NCBI GenBank assembly: GCA_036936605.1
Contig: JAUPFV010000002.1
Coordinates: 195,261,273 to 195,325,272 of the forward strand
From: Limnanthes douglasii subsp. nivea
Taxonomy: Eukaryota > Streptophyta > Magnoliopsida > Brassicales > Limnanthaceae
Reading direction: 5' to 3'
Length of the DNA: 64,000 nucleotides
In this document: piece after piece, positions 48,615 to 61,659 of the stretch
Layout: each line of letters begins with the position of its first letter
How positions within the stretch are numbered: the first letter of the stretch is position 1
The notes under the pieces: generated by a model
The model's input: only the letters and a program-made list of their open reading frames with translations
What the model was told of the DNA's origin: nothing
Databases searched by the model: none
Translations under genes and position numbers: made by a program

Positions 48615-50950
48615 TAAAAGTGAATTTCTCACTCCACTATTTAACTATTCACATACGAGCTCTTCGGGTGTATCATTTGACCGCTCTATATCTTATGTTT
48701 GCTTTACTTTGGTCCTTAACCACTAAATATATTAACATTGGTCTTATTTGTGGAATAAATTACATATTAATCACCTATATTTTCCTTCTATTGTCAAAGT
48801 TATTTCTCAAAAAATATATTCTTCCTTAAGTTATTTCATCACTATCCAAACAAATACTACTTTACAAGATTTAGAAACATTCTTACAAACATATTCTCCT
48901 CACTTCCAATTTTGAGAGCTCTTTGAGTCTTCATAATTATCGGGAAAAAACACTATTTTTAAATTTATTAAAAAAGTTCTAACAGTAACATTTGAGTTAG
49001 AAAAACTAACATATCAAAAATGAAGAAAGAAAAAATATAAATATCTTTTAAATTTAAAAAAATAAACAAGAATTAATTGCAAAAGACCCACCTAAAAAAT
49101 AATATAAAACTTAACATGAGAAAATCAAATTAAAATATAATCATTTTATAAAATTATATTATTTTATTTTCAAAATATTGAAATTGTATATTTTTTCCAA
49201 AATTTTGACTCCACTAACAGAATTGATTTCTATCTTCATTAACACAAACATATAAATTTGAGTTTTAGATTCCACTCTTCACTAACACATAAACATAAAG
49301 TTTAACATGTGAAATGAAAGTGGGTAATCATAAAGTCCAGCTACCAAAACCAAATCGCACAGAAGCAAGAAACGGGAATCCCATGATTTTTCTTTTCTGC
49401 TTTTGGCTTATCTAGTTTATATTCTACGATAAAAGACTTCGATATTTTACATGGGAGAAAATTATAGTCTCATGTCACGTGGGTAGGACTTGAGTTTTAC
49501 GTTTGATTTCACACTAAACAAAGAAGGATATTAGATCCATGATCCAATTTTATTGGACTTTTATAGATCTTATAAGATTTTTGTAAAGTTCTCTTTGAAC
49601 GAATGATTTATCTATTTTGTATACTTTTTTTAGGTGGAATGATTGATTTTGTTTATTTTATATTTTTGTAATCTTCTTCATTAATTTTAAATAATAGGAT
49701 TACTTATATCTCCGATTTATATGGATGGGATAAAATATTTAACCGATACAAAATTTTATTATGTTCAGTAGATTATTTGTACAGTATTTTAAATTGCGTA
49801 CAAAATATTAAAAAAAAAATATATATGATTGTTAATTTATCTTTAGAAAGCTAAAATGGTAGATATATTTTAAAACAAAAGTAGTTTTAAATTTTTTTTT
49901 TGTAAAAATTGAAATAAAAAATGATTTGTATTTTTATCTTTAAAAGTATTATTTATATTTGTAATTTGTAATTCACATTTTTTATATATAAATAGAATAC
50001 GATAAAAAATATTATAAAAAATAAGAAAATTTATATCTTCTAAATAAAACATAAATTTTATAATTTTTTTAATTTTATAGAAAATTTAAAATCAATAATA
50101 TTTTGATTTGTAAAAAATTTAAAAAATATATATAAAATTTCATCCCAACATGAATTTTATTTATTTATTTTTTTAATAAAAATACATTGAATAGAAAAAG
50201 TGGTAAAAGTTTAATACGGCATTTATAAGATATTTTCGGACGAGAGACGTATAAATTAGTATATAAAATCTAAAATGGATCAGGTAAAAAAAGTCTTTCA
50301 TGCATGTATAGATCGGACAATACAAATCTACAAAACATTGTATCCTTAATAGTAAAATTTACATTTTAACGTTTGTTGTTTGTTGTCCATCGGGAGACAT
50401 CTTCATTATTAAGACCAAATAAAAGAAGCATCTGAGTGAGATAATTGATCTTGTTAAGGTTACCACAGTTGCTAGCACTACCTGACCTAATTGGATAAAG
50501 TTAGGACCAACAACCATTGGTGATGATATCTGAAACTTCAAGGTTACTGTTGAGTCTTCAATAACGACTAATACTATAACCATAATGGGTCATTGAGAAT
50601 ATTAGAAATAACCATGGATTGAACCAGAAAAAAATAGTTTTCTCGTTGTTTAGCATAATTTTATACATTTTAATAGCAGTAGGTCGCATGTGGAGGATTC
50701 TGGTCCAAATGATGATGAGCATAAGCTAATATTATAGCAATTATTAGTTTTTATTTATTAATTTGTATTCAATCACATCAAATGAATTCTTTTTACCACT
50801 TACAATAAATCACACTTGTTTGAAGAGAACCGTATAAACGCCTTCCAATGTGGGTAAAATAACCTTATACCAAAAATCTTAGCACCAAAAATCTTCATCT
50901 CGTGGCTAAGCCAGAAGAAAAATTGAAAGGTTTGAGTCAAGTGTTTGTGA
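48615..50950. other. AT-rich intergenic stretch
   Basis: Very AT-rich, with homopolymer runs and no motif-bearing ORF. No gene or recognisable transposon. Confidence 0.6.
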
Positions 50951-50999
50951 ATTTTAGTTGGTTAAAAGAAAAAATTAAGATGAGTATACTTAGTCCGCA

Positions 51000-53000
51000 A
51001 AAAGAACAAATTTAAGAAATTGAAGCCTATAGGTGTACATGAGGTGTTTAAAATTCTAAGACCCAACTCTGGAGTTTACCCTAAGTAGAGGTCGACACTT
51101 ATTGAACAACAAATGACTTGTGATTAAGGGAACAATAAGTTATTTAATTAGAAGTGTAAAAATATCATAACCAAAATTATCCAACATTTCATGACTGAGA
51201 GAAGTCCCCAAAATGAGCAAAGGAGTTAATATAAAATAAATTGGGGACCCCTTTATAGAGGTCACTACAAATAAATGTTCAAAGGTTCTAAAAATATATT
51301 ATTATAACCATTTGTTACTCTATATATTAAAAGATTATGGTTTTGATTTCTCCATCCAGTATCAGACGTATCATGTTAGCTTTTTTGTCCTTAGGGTTGA
51401 ATTTTATGCTAATCGGGACGAAGACACAAGCAACCCCTTAGTAACTTTGATTATTATGGCAGCCAAAAATATTTGAAAAGTAGTATATGAGAGCACTAGC
51501 AACACCTTTCGGAATGTTGGTTAGCATGTCTTGACTATTGGTGATAGAAATAAAGTTATTATGGATGTACGAGTTTCATAGTTAAAATTGTGTAACGGTT
51601 GCCAACTATAACCAAGTATCTTTAGATTTTTGTTTAAAGAAATACTCGCCAATAGGACATAAATTTCGGTAGAGACAACGCATGAGTTCACTAAAGAAAA
51701 CTTGGGTTGGAGAGCAAAGAGGTCACTTTGGGCCTTGGAGACACGACCGTTAATATCGTTAAACTTTTTGCGATTCAACCGACGATACTAGCGGGTCTCT
51801 TAGGTTCCACTATTTTCATATTATTTTATAATATTTAGTCTATTTTTGTGTTCCATCCCATTTGTGGCAAGTGACATCACTTTTCCTCTCATTGCTTTGA
51901 AATCAAGTATAATCGTCACATTATGAATATGAGTCTTTTTTTTAAAAAATGGGTTGATACTTCCTTTTATCACTCGAGATTCTCCATCGTTAGTCACTGT
52001 TCCTTTGGTAAGCATAACAAGTAAAATATTCGTAAAGAATGACTCATCTTAGATATAAGTTTATCCAACACATGGAGACATATAGTTTAGAAACTTGTTA
52101 CATTTTCAATCGTATAATCTATTTCTCGGTCTATGACAATGAAACTTGTTCAAGAAATTTGTCAAATAAACTCGGATTAGATTCTACCATTTATATTTTC
52201 TCGAGGTGATTAAGCAATGTTAGGTTTGGACATGGCCAACTCCCCCTCTCTCGATACAGACCGTTGTTTTAATCCACTGGATTTTCTTTTACCAACTCTA
52301 GGAGAATCTTTCAGACGTCTAATTGCAGCAGCCCCAATAGTCTTACATTTGACCACATTATCTCCAATATCATTGACACTCTATAACACTATCATCTTAC
52401 CCCTTACTTAGTCCCTCAATACCAGTACAACACTTTCATTCTTCTGCAGTTGCGAATTTCTAGAAGCCACAACACCTCTCGTAATAACATTTTGAACATT
52501 ATCGGACTGAGTTGTTATCAGTAGCTTTGAAGACTTCTTCATAGGTGTTTTAGCACCACTACCGAAACATAAACTTTTAGTTCCTAATAATGTTTGAGCC
52601 TTAAAAGTATATCATTGAACCTTTGAAAATATATGGGTGTTGCTCGAGCTCAAAACTCCTCTCGGTAGTTCTCGTAAAGATATTACGTGGTTTTCGAAGT
52701 AACTTGACGAGTTACTCAATATATCTAGAGGAATTAAAGACAATCAAGTTGTAGCAGGAATAAACCCAAGATAATGAATTTTGGAAAAGCACATCATTTG
52801 TCACACAGATAATCCAAGATTATCCAAAGAAGTAGTTACAATCTTCCACTCAATACACATTTCAGTAATATGGAAGGAACATTGGCAACCTAAATATGGA
52901 AGGAACATTGGCAACCTACGACTATATCAATAGGACCACATAAAACTTTGGAAATCACAAACATGTACATGAGAACAGTAACCTAAAGGTCCAACCAATC
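51000..53000 (-). pseudogene. Probable LINE relic (ORF1 end and EN/RT linker)
   Basis: Minus-strand frames at 51778-51521 (NRKKFNDINGRVSKAQSDLFALQPKF) resemble the helical region between endonuclease and RT of plant LINEs (LNKLHFSDIS..V..A...L type). Downstream, GTSLSHEMLDNFGYDIF near 51200 fits the FYKSLLGT region. Upstream, low-complexity text near 52550-52200 could be ORF1. No catalytic motif can be read; the call is tentative. Confidence 0.35.
52867..52918. repeat. 25-bp tandem micro-duplication
   Basis: AATATGGAAGGAACATTGGC plus five more bases occurs twice in a row (52867-52891 and 52894-52918), separated by two bases, with no difference. Confidence 0.85.
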
Positions 53001-53996
53001 TAAAAAAATGAGTCATAGGTTTCGACAAGATCACCTAAAGGTCTCACCTTTCAATATTATACAGTAACCTTGTCTCTAAAATTCTTCCTTTAACCTTTGA
53101 ATAAAATTCATAGGAAATCGTGCTTGCAACTCATTCTTATAATTTTTTAAGGACTTGCACTGATACCTCTCTAAAAATAAACATTTCACTAACTGTATTA
53201 AATCATTCAATCTAATAAAAATATCAGTATTGGTCATATATACTTACCAAATAAAATATTTTACTCATCTATTATTTTGCATGTACCTAAAATTTGCCAT
53301 GCACTTTGACCATTAATGGTTTCAGCTACTGTAGACTTGAATGGAAAATAATCGTCATATTTTTGTACCTTTAAGATTCGTCAAAATTCATCATCCACTA
53401 CTTTTGACTATGATTTAGTCATTTTCATGATCTTTCAAAAAATGTTATGAGGCTACTCTCCTACACCTACAAGCAGCTTGAAGTACCTAGATCAGATTTG
53501 CTATCCTTCTGATTCGAACAGATATCCTCACAAACCTAAAAAATGATATATGTTAACCTATACTCTATTTCTTTGTCAAGATTGAGATTTTTTTTTATCT
53601 TAGTGGATTTTTTTGCCAACAAAGGGTTTTTAATGTAAGTAGGAACGTGGTCAGCACAAACCAATTTGTACATGTCTTCGAGGTTTTGTTTGTCTAGAAT
53701 AAGTTAATCTCATCAAATGCAACATCAACACATCACAAAACTATTAGGAGTTCAGTCAAATGTAGGTTGTGATACGGTTCAACATCAAGACAATATGACC
53801 TCAAGCAAAAAAATACAAATAGATTCGACAACCTTGGTACATCAAATATACAGAGCGTCTCATATATTTTAAAGAATATAGTCATCCCTCAACCATCTCG
53901 CAAATACTACGGACACTACTGAAAAGTACGAAATTATTTGATAACAATTACATGGCATGCTAACATATAGACCCTACCGAGATGTTACTAGGAGAC
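53001..53996. other. Unassigned stretch
   Basis: No recognised gene or repeat; only short, stop-rich frames. Confidence 0.5.
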
Positions 53997-55589
53997 AAAC
54001 ACTACTGGATAAACTGCTTTTTACAACGATCCTGTTTTTTTAGTTGCCAATCTGTTGTAAATGGAAATATTTTTATATCACATTCTATTTCGATCCATTT
54101 AATGAAACTCGGGTTAGTGTTTAAAACAAATTTGAAACGGATGTACTGCTTGGTTGCACAACCTATTCCGTTGAAACGGGTTAGCAACGCACTTATTTTA
54201 ATATTTTTTTTAAAAATTTAAATTAAATGGTTGAAGCTTTTGACCCTAAATTTTTAGTCAACCGCCTAAATTTTAAATAAATATATTACTAAATTTTTAT
54301 ACTGCCAACATTTATCCAAACTTTTACCAAAAATCTAAAACTCACCCAAATAATTTAATCATATATCTAACTGATCTAAAAAATGATTAAACAACTTCTA
54401 CCTAAATATCAAACCATTTTCTCTCATCTCTGGAATATCCTATATCGATTTCTTATTCTTCCTTGCTTCTGAATACATCTTTTTATCGACACCATACTTA
54501 CAGTAGTAAACAGAAATATTTAGGTTAGGAACCGTGGGAACCCTGCGTTGGAAGTGAATTGTTTATAGCTAATTTTTCAAAGTCTATCATGTCTGTCAAT
54601 AGCTATTTTCCCTTTTGAAATCTTGGAAATTTATGAACTGATTCTAATTATGTAATTTGTTGTTAATAATAATGGTGAATAATTTGTTAAATGGAAAAAC
54701 GGTTTATCCTATACATTTTGTATTTGATGATTATTTTGGATTTGAGTTTGATTTTAGTTAGACGGTAGATAAAACTCAAGGTTTCAAGAGAAATTGAGGG
54801 TTAGAATTTTATTATATATAACCCAGACTTTATGCTTCGCATGTTTAAATTCCAAATTGAACTGATTTTCTTTTTGTTTTTACTTTTGATAACCATGTCT
54901 GTGGTAACTCTCGTGGGTTGACCTTAAGTATGGGCTCATGTGTTGTAGACAATACTCCTGTAGTAACGCTAAGGAGATCAGACTCGTCAAGGTAAACAAA
55001 CCCTTTTAAACTTCAATTTCATTAGTATTTTAAGCATTTTGGTTCTACTTATCGTCTTCAATTGTTTTATATGTATTTTTTATTGCAGTGGTTTGTTACC
55101 ATAATATTTTTTACAACTTGAATAATAAGAAATCTAGGTGTAGTATCATTCTATTTTATCTAATCAGTTTATTTTAAAGAACAACAGGACTATATGACTC
55201 AACAAAAAGGACACATATCTTATTGAGAACTCCTATATATTGATGTCTACTTTGATTTGTTCTAGTGTTTTCCCTTTTGTTTCAGGTACTATGGTGACAT
55301 CAAAGACTATGGCTAACATAAATAATGAAGGTTCCTGAAAAAAAAAAAAAATACCAGTAAGTAACTTCTTCACACCATTGCTTCTTGTATTGCCTCAACG
55401 TTAAATATTTCAAATTTATTCAACATTTTTATGTTGAATTCATATGTATTACTAGTATTACTATATGGAAGTTATTTTCTAATTAGTGAAACAATCATGT
55501 AAGATTCTTCAAAAATGATTTTCAGTTATTATTATATTTTATATTTCTCATCTATAACTAGCTACTTATTTTACTAATTTTCCAGTTAA

Positions 55590-55969
55590 TTATCAGTTGC
55601 ATTCTTGCAAGCAACCTAATGGCAATAAGTTCTTTTTCGAAAGAGAAAGTACTTATTCAAACCCCCTATTGAAGGATTTTGAGATCCATCCTTTCAATAT
55701 CTTTGATGCTAAGATTTTTAGGCCTGGGATCCGTGCTCTGTTGAAGGAATTCGTATGTGAATTTTACTTTTGTTTTTAAATTTTTTAAATTTTTATTTTT
55801 CTTTTCTTTTTGAATTTGGTTTTGGTATCGTGTCTTATGTTTACTTGGATTTTATTTTTGTTTCTATCTAAGTTTCTAATAAGTCTAATATCAGTTTATT
55901 GTGTGGGTATATGATTTATTTGCGTACAAAAGATTTCATGTTTTTTTCTCTTTAAGTTCGTGTTTCGTA

Positions 55970-56065
<96 letters not shown>

Positions 56066-56660
56066 TTTGTTTTAGTTTGTGTTACATATTAATATTTATA
56101 GGGTTATGTTCTAGTTTGTGCGTTGTTGGTTTTCATCTCGTTAGTGTTGGAGTTTTGTAGGAGAGAAATTTGGAAGAACTCAAGAGAATAGTTAACCTTT
56201 CATGGCCAAAACTGGTGGAGACATTGGAGAAGCTTGTTGTTTGACTAACAATTGTTTAGGAAATAGTTAATTACCTCAAGACTGTCAAGGATACACCCGA
56301 GCTTCGTGCAACCATCGAAGAAGTTCAGGTGACATTAATCTCGTTTCTGCCTTATTTTTGCACGTATGTAGCCTAGAGATATTGTAATGCATAAAATAAG
56401 CACATCCATGAATAAAGAAAATACAAATTATATGTCATGTGACTCAACTGTGGAAACTATGGCTTTTGACATTTTCTAAAAGCACTTTCACACTATGTAC
56501 TGCATATTTATGTTAGATTCAGTGTTTTAGTCAAACTGATATGAGTATTTTGTTAATGAATATATGTTCTATGTCTTCTATTGTTGGAGCTAAATATGTA
56601 TACTATGTGCAGCCAGAAAATGTGAAGTTTCAGCAACTTTTTCAACCTACAAATAAACTT
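55590..56660 (+). pseudogene. Captured fragment of organellar M3 oligopeptidase gene (TOP1/OOP-like)
   Basis: Three exon-like pieces with introns between them. Exon A is about 55590-55752 (STYSNPLLKDFEIHPF...FRPGIRALLKE, donor GTATGT). Exon B is 56161-56328 (NLEELKRIVNLSWPKLVETLEKLVV, then YLKTVKDTPELRATIEEVQ; acceptor TTGTAG, donor GTGACA). Exon C starts at 56613 (PENVKFQQL, acceptor GTGCAG). The phases fit and the text follows the N-terminal region of plant organellar/cytosolic thimet-type oligopeptidases, which degrade transit peptides and short peptides. Exon B has two in-frame stops (TGA after LVV, and TAG where the family has Trp). The zinc-binding HEXXH region is absent. Retained introns show that genomic DNA, not mRNA, was copied. 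Confidence 0.75.
55973..56061. repeat. (TA)n microsatellite inside the captured intron
   Basis: About 44 uninterrupted dinucleotide units, between exons A and B of the captured gene. The poly-Ile/Tyr ORF across it is an artefact. Confidence 0.95.
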
Positions 56661-57261
56661 CACTATTTTTATTTTTTTTTAAAAATAATACTTAAAGAAA
56701 CATACGAAATATTATTTAAAAAAAAATTAGACTTGGACTTTGTGGATGCTGATAAGGTGAAGATCATATAATTTTTTAATAATATTTTGTATTTTCGAAT
56801 CATATTTGGTTATTCTAGTTTTGCTATATTATACTTTAAATTTTCGAATAATGAAATAGATTTGTATCTCTATGCTTCTTTTAAAAATAATTCTCATTAA
56901 GTTTAACAATAAACTCGCAACATTGTTAGTAACGACGTTAGAACCAATTATTATGCAACCAGATGGAAACGACGTTTTCAACGACGGACATGCTACAAGA
57001 TTTAACCGTTTAGCTAAAATTGTGCAACGAACTTACAATAGAAGCCGTGACCTGGTTCCATTCAAGTCAAATCTTGCAACGGCTCCTGTTGCAAGTTGTG
57101 GTAAAAGACTTTCGGTGGAAACTGAATTAAATTATTGATCTCACTTAACACAACCGACACTTCCGGTCTTCAACCTGTTGTAAGAGAATTTTTGTAACGG
57201 TATGGAAACGATTTTCGTCATTCTTAAACCGTTGTAAAATCCCCTTTATCCAGTAATCAAA

Positions 57262-58737
57262 AAAGATAAATTTTGTACGTGCGAATTACATGATATTTTA
57301 AACGAATGTGTAATCAATAATAAAATTAATAAATATATCTCCTATGATATTTTCATATTATAAATAGTAAATAAGATATCCAAATATATAATAAAAAGGG
57401 ATATGATATATTAAAAAATAACAATTAATACTCTTTTCATACATTCAATAATCTGATTCTTTATTACTTTCGACCACCTTACTTACATATTATACATTTG
57501 ATATTTTCTAGTTATTATTAATCTTATTTACTTTTTATTAATTATATATTAGTTCAAGATTAGTTGATTGTTTACTGAATTCTTTTTTAAGTAAATTAAG
57601 TTGTTATTTAGTTGGTTATATATATTTTTTGCTAAAATATTTTGAATATTGGTAAAGTTTATATTATCTCGTTTAATGTATTATTTAGTTGGCTGGTAAA
57701 GTATATATTAGCTTAAGTTTAGTTGGTTTCTTAATGTATTATTTGATTAACAAAGTATATATTACATACTAAAGTATTATAAATATCGGTAAAGTACGTA
57801 TGTAATGCATTGTTTAGTTGTATGCTAAAGTATATATTATTGTAGGTTTTCATATTTCATGTTTTCTCCCTGTAAACTTTCAACTGTATAAAAACGAAAA
57901 AATCCATTTTCAGATTTAGTTATATGTCTTATTTGTTTTCTGGACTATGTAGAATCCTATATGTCCGAAAGATTCATGAGAAAAATTGGAATGATCTTAG
58001 ATACACTTGGAATTCCTCTATTGGATGAAGAATCATTGGAGAACGGTAAATATCGTAATACAAGTGATAGTTATCTATTTGGAAGAATTGTCGTAATCGG
58101 TTGTTTTGCAAAAAAAAATGACTGATTACCTTGTACCGCGTTCTCCCTCCTTGATTGGAAAAAACACTTAGATTATATATACAAGTTTTAGATGGTATAC
58201 TATTACCTTAATGATGTTGGTGAGGGACATATGGTTTTGGATATGAAGAAGATCAACATCATCCATCCAAGTAGCAGCATCAAGGAAAATTTCAAGCTCT
58301 TCACGAGGAAAGTGTTGTAGATTAGTTTTCGTTGGTCATACAACTTTTTTTTTGAATTTTATCTTCAAGAAGTCTAGCTTGAGAGAATTTTATCTTTAAG
58401 TGGATTTTATATTGTTATGTCATTTCAGCTTTCATTTTGGATCTTCTCACATTTATTATCGATGATTTATTGGAACACCTTGATAGTTGGCACTCATTAA
58501 TCATGATACTTACAGTTCAGTCTTAATTTGTGTTTGGTTAGAGAGCAAGATAGATTCCATAAACATCATAATTTTTCCGATTCTTTTTTCTTTTTTTCTT
58601 CGATCTTACCACTAGTATATATTTACAATTTTAGCATGTTTAGGGCGTTACTTTCGATAAATCATTTAACTTATAATCAGTATAAATCGTATCACGTAGG
58701 TAACCAAAAATTTCAATCTTGCATGTCCTGATATTTT
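57262..58737 (+). other. Unassigned stretch with exon-like ORFs
   Basis: Mostly AT-rich. Two protein-like frames stand out: 57946-58125 (YVESYMSERFMRKIGMILD then LGIPLLDEESLENG, ending TGA) and about 58187-58320 (NDVGEGHMVLDMKKINIIHP, ending TAG). I do not recognise them. They could be further captured exons or chance. Confidence 0.3.
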
Positions 58738-59195
58738 ATAAAATGTTATTGTACGAGTCCGTCGGTACTACTACATGAATACCGATAATATACTAGGTAG
58801 GAAGCTTCCGTTATTAGGTTGTAGAAGTTACCATCATTAAGTCATATAATCCATTAATTTCTAAAGTTAAATTCGTCGATACTAGGTCATAAAAATTAAA
58901 TAAGGTCATAAAAATTAAATAACCTACTTTAAATTTTCTAACTTATTAACACTAGTACCATGTGGTAGAATTTGTTGATACTAGGTTATAAAAGAAAATT
59001 TAAAGCTACTAGTACTAGTTCGTAGACTTAAGACAATGTGTTGTAAGTTTTCCACCTTAGTGCCGTCGGTACTAGGTTGTATAATTCGCTGGCATTGGTC
59101 CTTATAATTTACAAACCAACTATAAATTATCTCATTTACTATCGACGGTACTTGTAATTGGATACCTCTTTACCTCTGGTTGTAATCCCTCGGTA
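58738..59195. repeat. Degenerate dispersed repeat cluster (GTCGGTACTAGGTTGTA-like)
   Basis: About ten imperfect copies of a CGTCGGTACTAGGTYRTA motif with variable spacers, for example near 58757, 58879, 58977, 59070 and 59145. A direct repeat AGGTCATAAAAATTAAATAA lies at about 58884-58921. It looks like a subterminal region of a DNA transposon, but no ends were identified. Confidence 0.45.
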
Positions 59196-60007
59196 TTGGT
59201 CAAAACTAAAAAACAAATGTTGTTTAATATATGTTTAATACAACCTTATCCCTTTAACTATAATAAAATATGTACGGCTACTTTATTGGTAGTTTCGTTA
59301 ACTCTTATCTATTTAATCTTATCCGGAGTTATTTTACACCTAATTTATTTGTTATCTATCGATAATACCAATCAAACCTCTCTTATGTCTCAATATATAA
59401 ATTTAATAGCAAATAAAACTTCTATTTTCTTCGATATGGAATAGACTATCCAAGAAGATAACCATGTACTAAAATTCTTTAAAGTTGTGGTGAGAACGAG
59501 TTCGGTTGAAACTATTATTGGGTATTTTTTATAAAATTGTATGTAAAATGTATTGTATGTACGGTAATCGTACATGTTCGAAGTCGCAAGAAATATTTAC
59601 CATGTTCGAAGATCTAAAATCTATTAAACATTTTTAGGTTTTTTACCTCTCGTACGAAGTCAAAGAAGGGTGTGCAGGGTGTTTGATTTAAAAATTACTA
59701 ATTTCCTTACAAAAAATGTGTTATGTTATGTGAAGAAACACCTAGCTGAATAAGCGAAAGCAAAATAAAAGTGCATAGAAGTTTTGTCTCTAAATTTATG
59801 CTCTTAAGTTTTTGTTTTTGCTACTTTGTAGCTTCCATTTTATGGTTAATGTTATTTTTGTATTTGTTTGTGTTTAATACTAAGCTTGTTCATTACAAAA
59901 AATCTTATATATCAAAGGTGCAATTGCTTCTTCTGAATCTAACATGTTTTTGAAATGTGATTTATCTCGTTTAGTCGATGATGCAATTGATAATTTTTGT
60001 TTGACAG

Positions 60008-60187
60008 GTTAACAACTATGATGTTTTTATATCTCCAAAGGCTCCAAAAGAGAAGATGTTTCTGGATAAACTAGCTCAAACCATTTTTATAAATATGTTC
60101 AAGCGACATTCGTTGTTGGATCCTATAAAGAAAATTTTCAGATTATTATATTTAAATGTTTTCAATGACTATCCAAAGATTTTAAAG
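60008..60187 (+). other. Exon-like 60-codon ORF, unidentified
   Basis: The open frame VNNYDVFISPKAPKEKMFLD... to ...NVFNDYPKILK is bounded by a splice-acceptor-like TTGACAG (60001-60007) and a donor-like AAG/GTACC at 60187-60192. Composition and lack of stops suggest an exon, but I do not recognise the protein and no neighbouring exon could be tied to it. Confidence 0.3.
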
Positions 60188-60399
60188 GTACCATAATATA
60201 TTTGTGTAACAATTTGTATAAATCGTGCGTGGTTCGTACCAAACAAATGCATTTAGTTTTGACCAACTCAACATCTTTAATAATTTTTAAAAATTACAAA
60301 ATGTACTATAAAGTAGTATTCCAAACCTTACCTTTGATTTTGTTGAACACCATGTGTTCAAATCTGTGTTGCACTATAGATGACTTTTCTGAATGATCC

Positions 60400-61654
60400 T
60401 TTAATTGATTAATGTTGCATCTCGAGTAAACAATGCACTTTAACTTTAAAAAGACTTTAAATTAAGCTTACTCATGCAAACATAATGTTCTGGATTAGAA
60501 CGAGCGACCTCCACCCTTTTAGTGATCGTGGCTCCGAAATCCAAGATTTGTTCTAGTTTTCCACGTTACAAACTTATCCATGTATGAAGTTAGTCCAAAG
60601 TTTTCGGTGTATTCGATTGCTTGATGATAGTTTTTTTAATCATGTTTCATCTTATCTGGACTGTTTTAAAAAAACATGTTATGCCTCGGAGTACATTATC
60701 TAATTCTATAAACTCATGAAGTCATCAATTTTTTTATCTTATTTATGTATTCATTCGTATTCAAAAAGACGGTAATGTTAATATGACATTGATATAACAT
60801 GTGTTTTGTTTTCGAGAACACTTATTCAAGGGCATTCATCAACGCAAAGTCTTCATCCGTCAAAACAATACATGGTTCTTTGATTGAATTAGCCACAATC
60901 AACGAATTTAAACAATCTAATGTCGATGTGAAATTATTAAATTTCTCTCCAGAGATAAACCGGTCGAGGTTGTTTCGACGATCTCAAAAAATAACATCTT
61001 GTACCTTATTATATTGTAGGTGCTATCCATTATTGTCATTTTTAGAAACAGCCATAATAAATCCACACTAATCGGGTGTGTAACTAAAATAATTTAACGA
61101 AGTTATTTTTATCATTGCTCTAATTATATCATCGATAATTATTTAACCTTTGGGGTTTGTCCAACATGTATTGCAACTGCGACCGACCAACTTTCTCCAA
61201 CATCAGGTGTATTTTTCAATCATTGTATATCGTAATAGATCCACGACATATTGTTATTGTTAGTCTTTTTTCATTTCATTCAAAGTTTCTTAAGGGCGAG
61301 CTCTCACTAAGACATAATGTCGTACAAATTCAAACTTTTGGTTTGAAAATTGTTCTGAGTACGAAGGATATCTAAGTGTTTCTCATTTGCATGGTTGTGC
61401 AACAAACATATAAACTCTAAGTTTCATTCATTTGGACCGACAAAATTTCATTTTCAACTTGAAAGAATATCCACATTTGTTTGATTCGATGAATTTCTTT
61501 TAAGAACTTTAAAATCAACAAATCTTTGGTACCATCCATATATCTCGCATTCAAACAATACTCGATGATTCTTTATAATTTGCGCATCATCGCGGTGTCT
61601 TAGTATAATAACCAACCGTTTCTCTTCACCTTTGTTCTTTACCCACTCAACCAA
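60400..61654 (-). pseudogene. Mutator-like transposase relic (MULE/FAR1-like)
   Basis: Minus strand. The N-terminal part at 61654-61454 (MVEWVKNKGEEKRLVIILRH then VLFECEIYGWYQRF) follows the FAR1/WRKY-GCM1-type start of plant MULE transposases. A segment with GRSQLQYMLDK is near 61170. The catalytic-domain text SIKEPCIVLTDEDFALMNALE is at 60890-60820. A decayed tail with LWTNFIHG and SLKGWRSLV near 60580-60500 fits the region after the DDE core. Stops and shifts separate the pieces. TIRs were not found. Confidence 0.6.
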
Positions 61655-61659
61655 GGCAT

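Larger units (their letters stand above)
53997..57261 (+). mobile_element. CACTA-type DNA transposon carrying captured gene pieces
   Basis: The element is 54000-57258. The left end reads CACTACTGGATAAAC and the right end (reverse complement) GATTACTGGATAAAG; the two align over about 29 bp up to TTTTACAACG. AAA flanks both ends, consistent with the 3-bp duplication of CACTA elements. Subterminal zones are rich in GCAAC/GTTGC and TTGTAA motifs in both orientations (54010-54190 and 56910-57235), like transposase-binding repeats. No transposase is seen; instead the middle holds oligopeptidase exons. The right-end CACTA has decayed to GATTA. Confidence 0.75.

Noticed and set aside
54002..54221. 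Short ORFs at the CACTA left end as a transposase
   Set aside because: They fall in the subterminal repeat zone and show no transposase motif.
55960..56160. ORF with a long Ile-Tyr repeat
   Set aside because: It is a translation of the TA microsatellite within an intron-like stretch.
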